Positions 42,690 to 51,790 of a DNA stretch of 64,000 nt are shown here, one piece after another. The stretch is taken from contig NZ_KB894102.1 of NCBI RefSeq assembly GCF_000374305.1, forward strand, positions 1 through 64,000, written 5' to 3'. The notes below the pieces were generated by a model. It saw only the letters and a program-made list of their open reading frames with translations. It was not told where the DNA came from and searched no databases. The number at the start of each line of letters is the position of its first letter. The stretch's first letter is position 1. The DNA comes from Actinomadura flavalba DSM 45200 (GTDB lineage: Bacteria > Actinomycetota > Actinomycetes > Streptosporangiales > Streptosporangiaceae). A program made the translations under genes and the position numbers.

Positions 42690-43445
42690 ATGGTGGAATA
42701 CCGGCCGGCAGACGGCGCACTCGGCGCCACGACGAGCGGGATTCCGGCGTCCCCGAAGACGGGCGGCCTCCTGCTCCCGCTCGGCGCCACGATGGTGACG
42801 GCGGCAGCCGCGCTGCTGGACACCGCCGCGCGCACCGCCGGGGTGGACGCGGTGACATTGACGATCCTGGGTGGCGTGGTCGGCGGCTGGGGGCTGTACC
42901 TGCTGGTGTCCGCCCTGCGGCCGCCGGGCGGCGGCGCTCCGGCGCGGCCCGGGTGGCTGATCGCCGGTGAGGCGGTCGCCGCCCCGGCGTTGGCGGTGGC
43001 GCCGTCCTACGTGCTCGGCCGGGCGCTGGTGAACCTGCTGACGGACACCGGCCAGGTCTCCGAGGACGTCGCGTTCGCGTTCGGGCCGGTCGCGCTCGCG
43101 GCCGGATTCGGGATCACCGCGCTCTCGGCGGTGATCACCGGACGGTGGACGGCCCGCCCGTCCGGTGGGAACGCCCTAGCGGGCGGCGCCGCTGGTGATG
43201 CGGTAGACGTCGTAGACGCCGTCGATGCTGCGGACGGCCTTGAGGACGTGCCCCAGGTGCTTGGGGTCGCCCATCTCGAAGGTGAAGCGGCTGACGGCCA
43301 CGCGGTCGCGCGTGGTGGTGACCGACGCCGACAGGATGTTGACGTGCTGGTCGGACAGGACGCGGGTGACGTCCGACAGCAGACGGGGACGGTCCAGGGC
43401 CTCGACCTGGATCGCCACCAGGAAGACCGAGTCCTCGCCGGGTGA
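42690..43445 (+). CDS. Four-helix membrane protein, 3' end antisense to rel
   Basis: ATG 42690 has GAAGGA 7 nt upstream. Residues about 25-150 form four hydrophobic segments (LLLPLGATMVTAAAALL, LTILGGVVGGWGLYLLV, IAGEAVAAPALAVAPSYVL and FGPVALAAGFGITALSAVI). I do not recognise a family. The frame has no stop until 43445, so the last 90 or so codons are antisense to the 3' end of rel. Those residues (VDVVDAVDAADGLEDV and following) look like a shadow of rel. Either the genes really overlap tail to tail, or a frameshift near 43170 hides the stop. The gene is probably controlled by the TetR regulator. Confidence 0.6.
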   Translation: MVEYRPADGALGATTSGIPASPKTGGLLLPLGATMVTAAAALLDTAARTAGVDAVTLTILGGVVGGWGLYLLVSALRPPGGGAPARPGWLIAGEAVAAPALAVAPSYVLGRALVNLLTDTGQVSEDVAFAFGPVALAAGFGITALSAVITGRWTARPSGGNALAGGAAGDAVDVVDAVDAADGLEDVPQVLGVAHLEGEAADGHAVARGGDRRRQDVDVLVGQDAGDVRQQTGTVQGLDLDRHQEDRVLAG

Positions 43446-45782
43446 CCACTTCACGTCGATGAGGCGGTCGGGCTCCTCGCGCAGGCTCTGCACGTTCGAG
43501 CAGTCGGCGCGGTGCACCGAGACGCCGTGCCCGCGCGTGACGAAACCGAGGATGTCGTCGCCGGGGACGGGCGTGCAGCAGCGCGAGAGGCGCACCCAGA
43601 CGTCCGGGTCGTCCGCGACGACGACGCCCGGGTCACCGGCCGGGCGGGTGCGCTTGCGGCGCGTCGGCAGGGCGATCTCGGCGAGATCCTCCTCGGCGCT
43701 CTCCACGCCGCCGAGGGCGTCCACGAGACGCTGCACGACCGTCTGCGCCGACACCTGGTTCTCACCGACGGCCGCGTACAGCGACGAGACGTCGGGGAAC
43801 CGCATGTCGCGGGCGAGGGCCAGCAGCGCCTCCCCCGACATCATCCGCTGGAGCGGCATGTTCTGCTTGCGCATCGCGCGGGCGATCGACTCCTTGCCGG
43901 ACTCGATCGCGGTGTCGCGGCGCTCCTTGGAGAACCAGTGCTTGATCTTGTTGCGGGCGCGGGCGCTCTTGACGAAGTTCAGCCAGTCGCGGCTGGGCCC
44001 GGCGTCCGGCGACTTGGACGTGAACACCTCGACGGCGTCGCCGTTGTCCAGCGTGGACTCCAGCGGGACGAGACGTCCGTTCACCCGCGCGCCGATACAT
44101 CGGTGCCCGACCTCGGTGTGGATCGCGTACGCGAAGTCGACCGGGGTGGCGCCCTGCGGCAGCGCGATGACGTCGCCGGAGGGCGTGAAGACGAACACCT
44201 CCGACACCGACAGGTCGAAGCGCAGCGACTCCAGGAACTCGGCCGGGTCGGCGGTCTCCTTCTGCCAGTCGAGCAACTGGCGGAGCCACTGCATGTCGGC
44301 GGCCTTGCGGCTGCCGACCGTCTCCTCCTTGTACTTCCAGTGCGCGGCGACGCCGTACTCGGCGCGGCGGTGCATGCCCCAGGTGCGGATCTGGAGCTCG
44401 ACGGGCTTGCCCTCCGGGCCGATGACCGTCGTGTGCAGCGACTGGTACATGTTGAACTTCGGCATCGCGATGTAGTCCTTGAACCGGCCGGGGACCGGGT
44501 TCCACCGCGCGTGGATCGTGCCGAGGGCCGCGTAGCAGTCGCGGACGCTGTCCACCAGGACCCGGATGCCGACCAGGTCGTAGATGTCGTCGAACCCGAC
44601 ATCGCGGGCGATCATCTTCTGGTAGATCGAGTAGTAGTGCTTGGGGCGGCCGGTGACCGTCGCCTTGATCTTGGAGTCGCGCAGGTCGGCCGAGACGTTC
44701 TCGATGACCTCTTGCAGGAAGATGTCGCGGCGCGGCGCCCGCTCGGACACCAGCCGCGCGATCTCGTCGAACCGCTTGGGGTACAGGGTGGCGAAGGAGA
44801 GGTCCTCCAGCTCCCATTTCAGCGTGTTCATGCCGAGCCGGTGGGCCAGCGGCGCGAAGACCTCCAGCGTCTCGCGGGCCTTCTTCTCCTGCTTGTGCCG
44901 GGGCATGTAGCGCAGCGTGCGCATGTTGTGCAGCCGGTCCGCGAGCTTGATGACGAGCACGCGGATGTCGCGCGCCATCGCCACGACCATCTTGCGGACC
45001 GTCTCGGCCTCGGCCGCGTCACCGTACTTGACCTTGTCGAGCTTGGTGACGCCGTCGACGAGGTTCGCGATCTCCTCACCGAAGTCGGCGCGCAGCTCGT
45101 CCAGCTTGTAGTCGGTGTCCTCGACGGTGTCGTGCAGCAGCGCCGCGCACAGCGTCTCGGTGTTCATGCCCAGCTCGGCCAGGATCGTGGTGACGGCCAG
45201 CGGGTGCGTGATGTACGGATCGCCGCTCTTGCGCTTCTGGTCGCGGTGGTAGTGCGCCGCGACGTCGTAGGCGCGCTCGATCTGCCGGAGGTCGGCCTTC
45301 GGGTGCGTGTTGCGCACCGTCTTGATCAGCGGTTCGAGGACGGGGTTCATGGCGGTCCCCCGCTGCGCGCCCAGCCGCGCGAGCCTGCGGCGGACCCGGG
45401 CGGCGGACGGCGGGATCGTGGCCGGGCTCGGCCGGGTCGGATCGTCGGGCTGGGCGTCGGGCTCGGCGCCGGACGGGGCTTCGGGCTGGGGCGGCATGTC
45501 CGCCCGCGACGGCGCGGACGCCTCGGCGGGCGCGGATGCCTCGGCGCGCGCGGCTGCCTCGGCGGGTACGGCTGCCTCGGCGGGCGAGGCGGCCTCGGAC
45601 GACGGCGTGGGCGCCTCGGCGGGCTCGGAGAACGCGGGCGAAACGGCCTCGGCGGGCGCGGGCTGCGCGCCGGTGACCGTCTCGGCCGCGGACGCCTCGG
45701 TCGCGGCCGACTGGGCGGCGGTGTCCTTGGCGCGCGCGAGCGCGGCGTTCACCGCCTCGGTCGATACCACCTCACCGGGCAC
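43176..45782 (-). CDS. rel: Bifunctional (p)ppGpp synthetase/hydrolase
   Basis: Rel makes and degrades the alarmone (p)ppGpp. The 868-residue protein has the HD hydrolase domain (SGDPYITHPLAVTTILAELG, LLHDTVEDTDY), the synthetase domain (GRPKHYYSIYQKMIARDVGFDDIYDLVGIRV, with the RxKD-type context of bifunctional enzymes), TGS (VFVFTPSGDVIALPQGATPVDFAY) and a C-terminal ACT domain. Hydrolase residues are intact. The first 140 residues are an Ala/Glu/Pro-rich low-complexity extension before the conserved MNPVLEPLI. GTG 45782 has GGGGAGG 4 nt upstream. It lies downstream of apt, the usual order. Confidence 0.96.
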   Translation of the reverse strand: MPGEVVSTEAVNAALARAKDTAAQSAATEASAAETVTGAQPAPAEAVSPAFSEPAEAPTPSSEAASPAEAAVPAEAAARAEASAPAEASAPSRADMPPQPEAPSGAEPDAQPDDPTRPSPATIPPSAARVRRRLARLGAQRGTAMNPVLEPLIKTVRNTHPKADLRQIERAYDVAAHYHRDQKRKSGDPYITHPLAVTTILAELGMNTETLCAALLHDTVEDTDYKLDELRADFGEEIANLVDGVTKLDKVKYGDAAEAETVRKMVVAMARDIRVLVIKLADRLHNMRTLRYMPRHKQEKKARETLEVFAPLAHRLGMNTLKWELEDLSFATLYPKRFDEIARLVSERAPRRDIFLQEVIENVSADLRDSKIKATVTGRPKHYYSIYQKMIARDVGFDDIYDLVGIRVLVDSVRDCYAALGTIHARWNPVPGRFKDYIAMPKFNMYQSLHTTVIGPEGKPVELQIRTWGMHRRAEYGVAAHWKYKEETVGSRKAADMQWLRQLLDWQKETADPAEFLESLRFDLSVSEVFVFTPSGDVIALPQGATPVDFAYAIHTEVGHRCIGARVNGRLVPLESTLDNGDAVEVFTSKSPDAGPSRDWLNFVKSARARNKIKHWFSKERRDTAIESGKESIARAMRKQNMPLQRMMSGEALLALARDMRFPDVSSLYAAVGENQVSAQTVVQRLVDALGGVESAEEDLAEIALPTRRKRTRPAGDPGVVVADDPDVWVRLSRCCTPVPGDDILGFVTRGHGVSVHRADCSNVQSLREEPDRLIDVKWSPGEDSVFLVAIQVEALDRPRLLSDVTRVLSDQHVNILSASVTTTRDRVAVSRFTFEMGDPKHLGHVLKAVRSIDGVYDVYRITSGAAR

Positions 45783-45893
45783 TCAGCCTCCCCAAGGGCG
45801 TCGCGGGCGCGTTTCCCCTGCTCGCCCTGCGGGAAGCGCCCGTCCCCACCGGACCGCGTGGGTGCCGTCAGTCTATCCGGCACCGGTTTCGTA

Positions 45894-46418
45894 CTAGACC
45901 GTAACGAGCGCGTGGACGTCCAGATTCCCCACGCGGTCGCGCCCGCCCAGGAACGACAGCTCCATGAGCACCGTGACGCCGACGACGTCGGCGCCGCCGC
46001 GCGTCACCAGATCGGCCGCGGCGCGGGCGGTTCCACCGGTCGCGAGCACGTCGTCGACGATGAGGACGCGCTCGCCGGGCGAGAACGCATCGGCGTGCAC
46101 CTCGATGGTCTCGGACCCGTACTCGAGATCATAGGACTCCGCCAGCGTCCGCGCGGGCAGTTTCCCCTTCTTCCGCACCGGGACGAAGCCGGCGCCGAAG
46201 TGGTACGCGACCGGCGCCGCCAGGATGAACCCGCGCGCCTCGATCCCGACGATCTTGTCGATCGTGCCGCGGCCGTGATGGTTCACGATCCGGTCGACGA
46301 CCCCGGCGAACGCGACGTGGTCGGCCAGCAGCGGCGTGATGTCCTTGAACACCACGCCCTCCTTCGGGTGGTCGGCGATGTCGCGGATGCGCTCCTGGAT
46401 GAGGCGGTCGAGGTCCAC
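45894..46418 (-). CDS. apt: Adenine phosphoribosyltransferase
   Basis: The enzyme salvages adenine to AMP with PRPP. The 174-residue protein has KEGVVFKDITPLL, GIEARGFILAAPVAYHFGAGFVPVRK and the PRPP-binding VLIVDDVLATGGTARAA. GTG 46418 follows AAGGAG by 9 nt and gives a standard N-terminus; the longer frame to 46478 would cross an upstream terminator hairpin. Position between secDF and rel is conserved in actinobacteria. Confidence 0.94.
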   Translation of the reverse strand: MDLDRLIQERIRDIADHPKEGVVFKDITPLLADHVAFAGVVDRIVNHHGRGTIDKIVGIEARGFILAAPVAYHFGAGFVPVRKKGKLPARTLAESYDLEYGSETIEVHADAFSPGERVLIVDDVLATGGTARAAADLVTRGGADVVGVTVLMELSFLGGRDRVGNLDVHALVTV

Positions 46419-46451
46419 GGTGCTGATCTCCTTGCGGTCTCGGACATGCGA

Positions 46452-46483
46452 CGGCCGTGCCCGCGGGGACGCGGGCACGGCCG
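46452..46483 (-). terminator. Terminator between secF and apt
   Basis: CGGCCGTGCCCGC (46452-46464) pairs perfectly with GCGGGCACGGCCG (46471-46483). It lies 22 nt past the secF stop. Confidence 0.7.
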
Positions 46484-46505
46484 ATGGTGCGATGCGCGGG
46501 GCGGG

Positions 46506-47678
46506 TTACTTGCCCCGGCGCTGGTTGCGGGTGCCGCGCCGGGGCTGCTGGCGCGGGCCCGACTGGACGACCTTGCGGGTGACGACCGGGTTCGCCGGGG
46601 CGTCGTCGTCGGCGTCGGTGTCCGCGTCGGCGGACGGCTCGGCCGCGTCGTCGGCCGCGGCGGTGCCGCCGCCCGCGCCCGCCGCGACGGCGGTGCGCGC
46701 CGACTTGGCCTGCCACTTGGGGCTGTTGGCGCGGCGCTCGATGTTGGCCCGCAGCTCACGGTAGCGGGGCTCGCGCTCCTTGAGCTGCACCAGCAGCGGT
46801 GTGGCGACGCAGATCGAGGAGTACGTGCCGACGATCATGCCGACGAACAGGGCGAGCGAGAGGTCCTTCAGGGTGCCGGCGCCGAACAGCGTCGTCCCGA
46901 TGAACAGGATCGCCGCCACCGGCAGGATCGCGACCAGGGTGGTGTTCAGCGAGCGGATCAGGGTGTTGCTGACCGCCTGGTTCGCCGCCTGGCTGTAGGT
47001 GATCTTGGAGGCCGGGGTGAGCGGCTTGGTGACCTCCTTGATCATGTCGAACACGACGACCGCGTCGTACAGCGAGTACCCGAGGATCGTCAGGAAGCCG
47101 AGCAGCGTCGCGGGTGTGACCTCGAACCCCGACCAGGCGTAGATGCCCGCCGTGATCACCAGGTCGTGGACGAGGGCGACGATCGCCGCCGCCGCCATCC
47201 GCCACTCGAACGCGAGCGACAGGTAGATGATGATCAGGACCATGAAGACGATGAGCGCCTGCCACGCCTTCTTGGAGATCTCACCGCCCCACGACGCGCC
47301 CACGACCTGCGTGGACACCTCCGCCGCCGGGACGTCGAGCTTCTCCGCGACGCTGTTCTTGATCTCCGTGATGCCCGTCGACGGCAGGCTCTCGGTCGTG
47401 ACGCGCCAGTCGCTGCCCGCCTGCTGCACGATGACCTGGTGCGCACCGCCCTCGGCGACGGCGCCGCGCACGTCCTCGATGGAGTGCTTGGGCGCGTTGA
47501 ACGTGAAGACCGAACCGCCCTTGAACTCCACGCCGAAGTTCAGGCCCTGGATGAGCAGGCCGGCGATCGAGAACACCAGCAGCACGCCCGAGATGCCGTA
47601 CCAGATCTTGGGCCGGCCGACGATGTCGGCACTGATCTCGCCCCGGTAGATGCGGGCGACGACTCCGCCGAGTGCCAT
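46506..47678 (-). CDS. secF: Protein translocase subunit SecF
   Basis: SecF, with SecD, uses proton motive force to aid protein export by SecYEG. The product is 390 residues. The first helix is followed by LNFGVEFKGGSVFTF, the SecF signature, a periplasmic P1 domain, and five further helices including the conserved ALLGFLTILGYSLYDAVVVFDMIKE. The cytoplasmic C-terminal tail (about 80 residues) is long and Ala/Asp-rich, ending basic (RGTRNQRRGK). AGGAGG precedes ATG 47678, 2 nt past the secD stop. Confidence 0.96.
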   Translation of the reverse strand: MALGGVVARIYRGEISADIVGRPKIWYGISGVLLVFSIAGLLIQGLNFGVEFKGGSVFTFNAPKHSIEDVRGAVAEGGAHQVIVQQAGSDWRVTTESLPSTGITEIKNSVAEKLDVPAAEVSTQVVGASWGGEISKKAWQALIVFMVLIIIYLSLAFEWRMAAAAIVALVHDLVITAGIYAWSGFEVTPATLLGFLTILGYSLYDAVVVFDMIKEVTKPLTPASKITYSQAANQAVSNTLIRSLNTTLVAILPVAAILFIGTTLFGAGTLKDLSLALFVGMIVGTYSSICVATPLLVQLKEREPRYRELRANIERRANSPKWQAKSARTAVAAGAGGGTAAADDAAEPSADADTDADDDAPANPVVTRKVVQSGPRQQPRRGTRNQRRGK

Positions 47679-47680
47679 GG

Positions 47681-49456
47681 TCAGACCTCCTGACGGACCG
47701 GCGCCGCCGACGCGGGGACCGGAGCGGGCGGTGCGGGCTTGTGGAGCTTGCGGGGGTCGACGCCCGACAGCGGGTGTCCCTTGCCGAAGAACGTCGTGCG
47801 GGCCAGCAGCGCGACGAGCGGCTTGGTGAAGAAGAACACGACCGCGAGGTCGATGAGCGTGGTGAGGCCCATCGCGAACGCGAACCCGGCGACACCGCCG
47901 ACCGCGAGGAAGAACAGCGTGCAGGCCGCGAGGAACGTGACCGCGTCCGCGACGACGATCGTGCGGCGGGCGCGCTTCCAGGCCGTCTCGACCGAGGGAC
48001 GCAGTTTGCGCCCGTCGCGCAGCTCGTCGCGGAGCCGTTCGAAGTAGACGATGAACGAGTCGGCGGTGATGCCGATCGAGACGATCAGGCCGATGATGTG
48101 CGGCAGGGAGAGCCGGAAGCCCATGTTCTCGCCGAGCACGACGACGGCGAGGTAGGTCATGCCGCCCGCGACGACGAGGCTGGTGACGGCGACGACGCCG
48201 AGGCCCCGGTAGTAGAACAGGCAGTACAGGACGACGAGCGCCAGCCCGATGCCACCGGCGATCATGCCGCCGCGGAGCTGGTCGGAGCCGAGCGTCGAGG
48301 AGACCTCGTCGATGGAGCTCTGGGTGAACTCCAGCGGCAGCGCGCCGTACTTGAGCACGTTCGACAGATCGGAGGCGTACGCCTGGGTGAAGCTCTCCGG
48401 CGGGCCGTAGATGTTGGCGCTGCCGCCGGTGATGGCGCCGTTGTCGATGCTGGGCGCCGAGACGACCTGGCCGTCCAGCACGATCGCGACCTGACGCTGC
48501 GGGCCTCCGGCCGGCGACTGGTACGCCTCACCGGTGACGGCCGCGAACTGGCGGGCGCCCTCGCGCTTGAACTCCAGGCCGACCGTCCAGCTCGACTGCC
48601 CCTGCTGGGCGTTCGGCGGGAGCGCGGTCGCCTTGCTGATCTGCTCGCCGAGGACGCGGACCGGGCCGAGGACGTACTTGCTGACGCGGCCGCCCTCGGT
48701 GCGCTGGTCGCACGCGGCGACCCACTGCCTGGCCGGGTCGTTGGAGCCGGGGACGCGCTTGTCGGGCACGTAGCAGTTGAGCTTCTCGAACTGCTCGACG
48801 ACCTTCTTGTCCTTGACGTCCGACAGGTCGGCTCCGGCGCCCGCTCCGGGGAGCTGGCCCTGGAGCTCCGGCGGGAGCTGCACCTGGCCGGGCGTGCTCG
48901 GCGACGGGTTCGGCGTGGGCGCGGCGGCCAGCGCGCCGTCGACGGCGCGGCCGCGCGGGGTCGCGGTCTCCGACGGCTTGGCCGACGGCGAGATGCCGGG
49001 CGGCGCCCGGTCGGTCGGCTTGCCCGTCGGTGACGCGGACGGCTTCGGGGTGGGCTCCGCCCCCTGGGGCCGCCCGTCGGCGACCGCGAAGACCTGCCGG
49101 AACTGGAGCTTGGCGGTCGTGCCGATCATCTGGACGACGCGGTCCTGGCCTTCGCCGGGCACGTTGACCACGATGTTGTTGCTGCCCTGTTTGGCGACCT
49201 CCGCGTCGGAGACGCCGAGACCGTTGACGCGCTGCGTCATGATCTGCACGGCCTGGTCCATCTGCTCGGCCGGCGGGTTCTTGCCCGATTCGGTCTTGGC
49301 CGTGAGCGTGACGGTCGTGCCGCCGGCGAGGTCGAGCCCCAGCTTGGGGGTCGCCTGTCCCTGGAGGAACATCACGCCGGTCAGGGCCGCCAGCACCGCG
49401 AACAGCACCAGCAGGGTGCGTCCGGGCCTGGAGACGTTGCTAGGAGGCGGAGCCAC
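47681..49456 (-). CDS. secD: Protein translocase subunit SecD
   Basis: The 591-residue RND-type membrane protein partners with SecF. It has an N-terminal helix, the SecD signature LGLDLAGGTTVTLTA, a large periplasmic P1 domain and six-helix core with GLIVSIGITADSFIVYFERLRDELRDG. A Pro/Ser/Thr-rich insertion of about 80 residues (GAEPTPKPSASPTGKPTD and following) sits in the periplasmic domain and is longer than in the classical E. coli protein; actinobacterial SecD often has such an insert. It is in operon with yajC upstream and secF downstream. Confidence 0.96.
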   Translation of the reverse strand: MAPPPSNVSRPGRTLLVLFAVLAALTGVMFLQGQATPKLGLDLAGGTTVTLTAKTESGKNPPAEQMDQAVQIMTQRVNGLGVSDAEVAKQGSNNIVVNVPGEGQDRVVQMIGTTAKLQFRQVFAVADGRPQGAEPTPKPSASPTGKPTDRAPPGISPSAKPSETATPRGRAVDGALAAAPTPNPSPSTPGQVQLPPELQGQLPGAGAGADLSDVKDKKVVEQFEKLNCYVPDKRVPGSNDPARQWVAACDQRTEGGRVSKYVLGPVRVLGEQISKATALPPNAQQGQSSWTVGLEFKREGARQFAAVTGEAYQSPAGGPQRQVAIVLDGQVVSAPSIDNGAITGGSANIYGPPESFTQAYASDLSNVLKYGALPLEFTQSSIDEVSSTLGSDQLRGGMIAGGIGLALVVLYCLFYYRGLGVVAVTSLVVAGGMTYLAVVVLGENMGFRLSLPHIIGLIVSIGITADSFIVYFERLRDELRDGRKLRPSVETAWKRARRTIVVADAVTFLAACTLFFLAVGGVAGFAFAMGLTTLIDLAVVFFFTKPLVALLARTTFFGKGHPLSGVDPRKLHKPAPPAPVPASAAPVRQEV

Positions 49457-49494
49457 TGGTCGTCTTTTCCCGTCTTGAGTTCGGTGCCGGGCCG

Positions 49495-49962
49495 TCAGGC
49501 CGAAGGCTTGTCCGCGCCCTTGCCGGTGGAGACGGAGCGGGTCTCATCCGCGTCGTCGGCATCGGCGGTGGCGCGCGCGTCGTCCTTGGCGAGGTCGATC
49601 TTGGCGGCGGCACCGTCGGTGGCGTCGTCGTCATCGTCGTCGTCGGTCAGCTCGTCAGCGGTCTCCTCCGGGACGACCTGCATGACGGCCTGCTTGAGGA
49701 ACCGGGCGGTCACGCCGGGCGCGATCTCCAGTTCGATGCCGTCGTCGTCGATGGCGACGAGGGTGGCGTGCATGCCGGCGGTGGTGATGACCTTCGCTCC
49801 CGGCTCCAGCGAGCTCTGCATCTGGAGCTGCTCGCGGCGCCGCTTGTTCTGCGGGCGGATGAGCAGGAAGTAGAAGATGATCGGCACCGCGAGCAGGAAC
49901 AGCAGGCTCATGCCGCCGCCGCCACCGGCGTTATCCGCCGCAAGAATCATGTCGCTGCCCAT
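49495..49962 (-). CDS. yajC: YajC, Sec translocase accessory protein
   Basis: The product is 155 residues. One N-terminal transmembrane helix (GMSLLFLLAVPIIFYFLLI) is followed by the YajC signature RPQNKRRREQLQMQSSLEPGAKVITTAGMHATLVAI. The C-terminal tail is very acidic (ELTDDDDDDDATDG and more) and longer than in most YajC proteins. ATG 49962 is preceded by GGAAGGA. It is first in the yajC-secD-secF operon with its own promoter at 50047-50075. Confidence 0.94.
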   Translation of the reverse strand: MGSDMILAADNAGGGGGMSLLFLLAVPIIFYFLLIRPQNKRRREQLQMQSSLEPGAKVITTAGMHATLVAIDDDGIELEIAPGVTARFLKQAVMQVVPEETADELTDDDDDDDATDGAAAKIDLAKDDARATADADDADETRSVSTGKGADKPSA

Positions 49963-50046
49963 GAAGGGCGTCCTTCCGATGTGGTTGAGCCCAGCCTTAC
50001 GCCAGATCGGCTTAGGAACGTCGGCTGGAGACGTGACCAAGGCCGG

Positions 50047-50075
50047 AGTCTAGAGAGTATGCGAGACCCCGGCAA
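50047..50075 (-). promoter_or_regulatory. Promoter of yajC-secD-secF
   Basis: The minus strand has TTGCCG (50070-50075), a 17-bp spacer and TAGACT (50047-50052), 85 nt before the yajC start. The ruv genes end at 50130, just upstream. Confidence 0.5.
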
Positions 50076-50129
50076 CGAGGTGACGGACGAGTGGCGCGGG
50101 AAGTTCCCAACCCGTTACCGGTTGATCAC

Positions 50130-51188
50130 CTATGGGGTGTCAGGGGCGTCTTCTCCCACGTCGAACAGGGTGCCGGACAGCGGCGCCGCGGGCGGCGGAG
50201 TCAAGCCCAGATGCGCCCAGGCCGCAGGGGTCGCGACGCGTCCGCGCGGCGTGCGGGCCAGCAGTCCCTGCCGGACCAGGAAGGGTTCGGCCACGACCTC
50301 GACGGTTTCGGGCTCCTCCCCCACCGATACCGCGAGCGTCGACAATCCGACCGGGCCGCCGCCGAATTTACGCATCAATGACGCAAGAACGGCGCGGTCG
50401 AGCCGGTCCAGTCCGCGTTCGTCGACCTCGTAGAGATCGAGCGCGGCGCGGGCGCGGTCCTCGTCGACGACGCCGTCGGCGCGGACCTCGGCGTAGTCGC
50501 GGACGCGGCGCAGCAGCCGGTTGGCGATGCGGGGCGTGCCGCGCGAGCGGCCGGCGACCTCGGCGGCGCCCGCGTCGGTGATCTCGACGTCGAGCAGCCG
50601 CGCCGAGCGGCGCACGATCGTCTCCAGCTCGGCGGGTTCGTAGAAGTCCATGTGGGCGACGAACCCGAACCGGTCGCGCAGCGGGCCGGGCAGCATGCCC
50701 GCGCGGGTCGTGGCGCCGACGAGGGTGAACGGGGCGATCTCCAGCGGGATCGCGGTGGCGCCGGGGCCCTTGCCGACGACGACGTCGACGCGGAAGTCCT
50801 CCATCGCCATGTAGAGCATCTCCTCGGCGGGGCGGGCCATCCGGTGGATCTCGTCCAGGAACAGCACCTCGCCCTCGGCGAGCGTGGACAGGATGGCGGC
50901 CAGATCGCCGGCGCGCTCGATGGCGGGGCCGGAGGAGATCCGCAGCGGCTGCCCCAGCTCGGCCGCGATGATCATGGCGAGGGTCGTCTTGCCGAGGCCC
51001 GGCCCGCCCGACAGCAGTACGTGGTCGGGCGTGCGGTTGCGTTTGAGCGCGCTGTGCAGGACGAGCGAGAGCTGTTCGCGGACGCGCTGCTGGCCGACGA
51101 AGTCGTCGAGCCGCTTGGGCCGCAGCGCGGCCTCGACGATCTCCTCGTCGGGGCCGTCCACGTTGCCGGACACGAGCGGATCGGTCAT
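50130..51188 (-). CDS. ruvB: Holliday junction branch migration helicase RuvB
   Basis: RuvB is the AAA+ motor that drives branch migration with RuvA. The 352-residue protein has Walker A LLSGGPGLGKTTLAMI, Walker B VLFLDEIHRM, the arginine-finger-region PLRDRFGF and sensor 2 RGTPRIANRLLRRVRD, then the winged-helix domain with FGGGPVGLSTLA. ATG 51188 overlaps the ruvA stop by 4 nt. ruvC, ruvA and ruvB form one coupled unit. Confidence 0.97.
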   Translation of the reverse strand: MTDPLVSGNVDGPDEEIVEAALRPKRLDDFVGQQRVREQLSLVLHSALKRNRTPDHVLLSGGPGLGKTTLAMIIAAELGQPLRISSGPAIERAGDLAAILSTLAEGEVLFLDEIHRMARPAEEMLYMAMEDFRVDVVVGKGPGATAIPLEIAPFTLVGATTRAGMLPGPLRDRFGFVAHMDFYEPAELETIVRRSARLLDVEITDAGAAEVAGRSRGTPRIANRLLRRVRDYAEVRADGVVDEDRARAALDLYEVDERGLDRLDRAVLASLMRKFGGGPVGLSTLAVSVGEEPETVEVVAEPFLVRQGLLARTPRGRVATPAAWAHLGLTPPPAAPLSGTLFDVGEDAPDTP

Positions 51189-51790
51189 CGGCTGAGCTTC
51201 TTGAGCGCGGCCTTCAGCAGGATCGGGACGGCGGGGGGCTCGTCGGCGCCGAGGTCGGCGGCGACGGCGTCCAGGGCGGCGTCGGCGTCGCGGGCGGACC
51301 AGCCGAGGTTGACCAGGCCCGCCTGGACCTGGTCGCGCCAGGCGGCGGCCGGGGCGGCGGCGCGCACGTCGGCGGCGCCCGCGCCGGTGGGCAGGCCGAG
51401 GCGGTCCTTGAGTTCCAGGACGATGCGCTGGGCGCCCTTCTTGCCGATGCCGGGGACCTTCGTCAGCGCGGTGAGATCCTCGGTGGCGACGGCGGCGCGC
51501 AGCGCGTCGGGGGTGTGCACGGCCACCATCGCCAGGGCGAGGCGGGGACCGACGCCGCTGGCGGTCTGGAGCAGTTCGAAGACCTGGCGCTCGTCGTCGT
51601 CGGCGAAGCCGAACAGGGTCATGGAGTCTTCGCGGACGACCAGCGACGTCGGCACCTTGGCGGCCTCGCCGACGCGCAGGGCGGCGAGCGTGGCGGGCGT
51701 GCACTGCACGGCGTAGCCGACGCCGCCGACGTCGACGACGGCGCCGTCCGGGCCGGTGGCGGCGACGGTGCCGCTGACGAACGCGATCAC
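51185..51790 (-). CDS. ruvA: Holliday junction DNA-binding protein RuvA
   Basis: The product is 201 residues: an N-terminal OB domain (MIAFVSGTVAATGPDGAVVDVGGVGY), a helix-hairpin-helix domain (ASGVGPRLALAMV and KVPGIGKKGAQRIVLELKDRL) and the C-terminal RuvB-binding domain (VQAGLVNLGWSARDADAALDAV). GTG 51790 overlaps the ruvC stop (GTGA) and has GAGGAGG upstream. Confidence 0.96.
   Translation of the reverse strand: MIAFVSGTVAATGPDGAVVDVGGVGYAVQCTPATLAALRVGEAAKVPTSLVVREDSMTLFGFADDDERQVFELLQTASGVGPRLALAMVAVHTPDALRAAVATEDLTALTKVPGIGKKGAQRIVLELKDRLGLPTGAGAADVRAAAPAAAWRDQVQAGLVNLGWSARDADAALDAVAADLGADEPPAVPILLKAALKKLSR

Noticed and set aside
43512..47693. A 1393-codon open frame on the plus strand
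   Set aside because: It is antisense to rel, apt and secF, all of which have clear family motifs. Long stop-free antisense frames are normal at this GC content.
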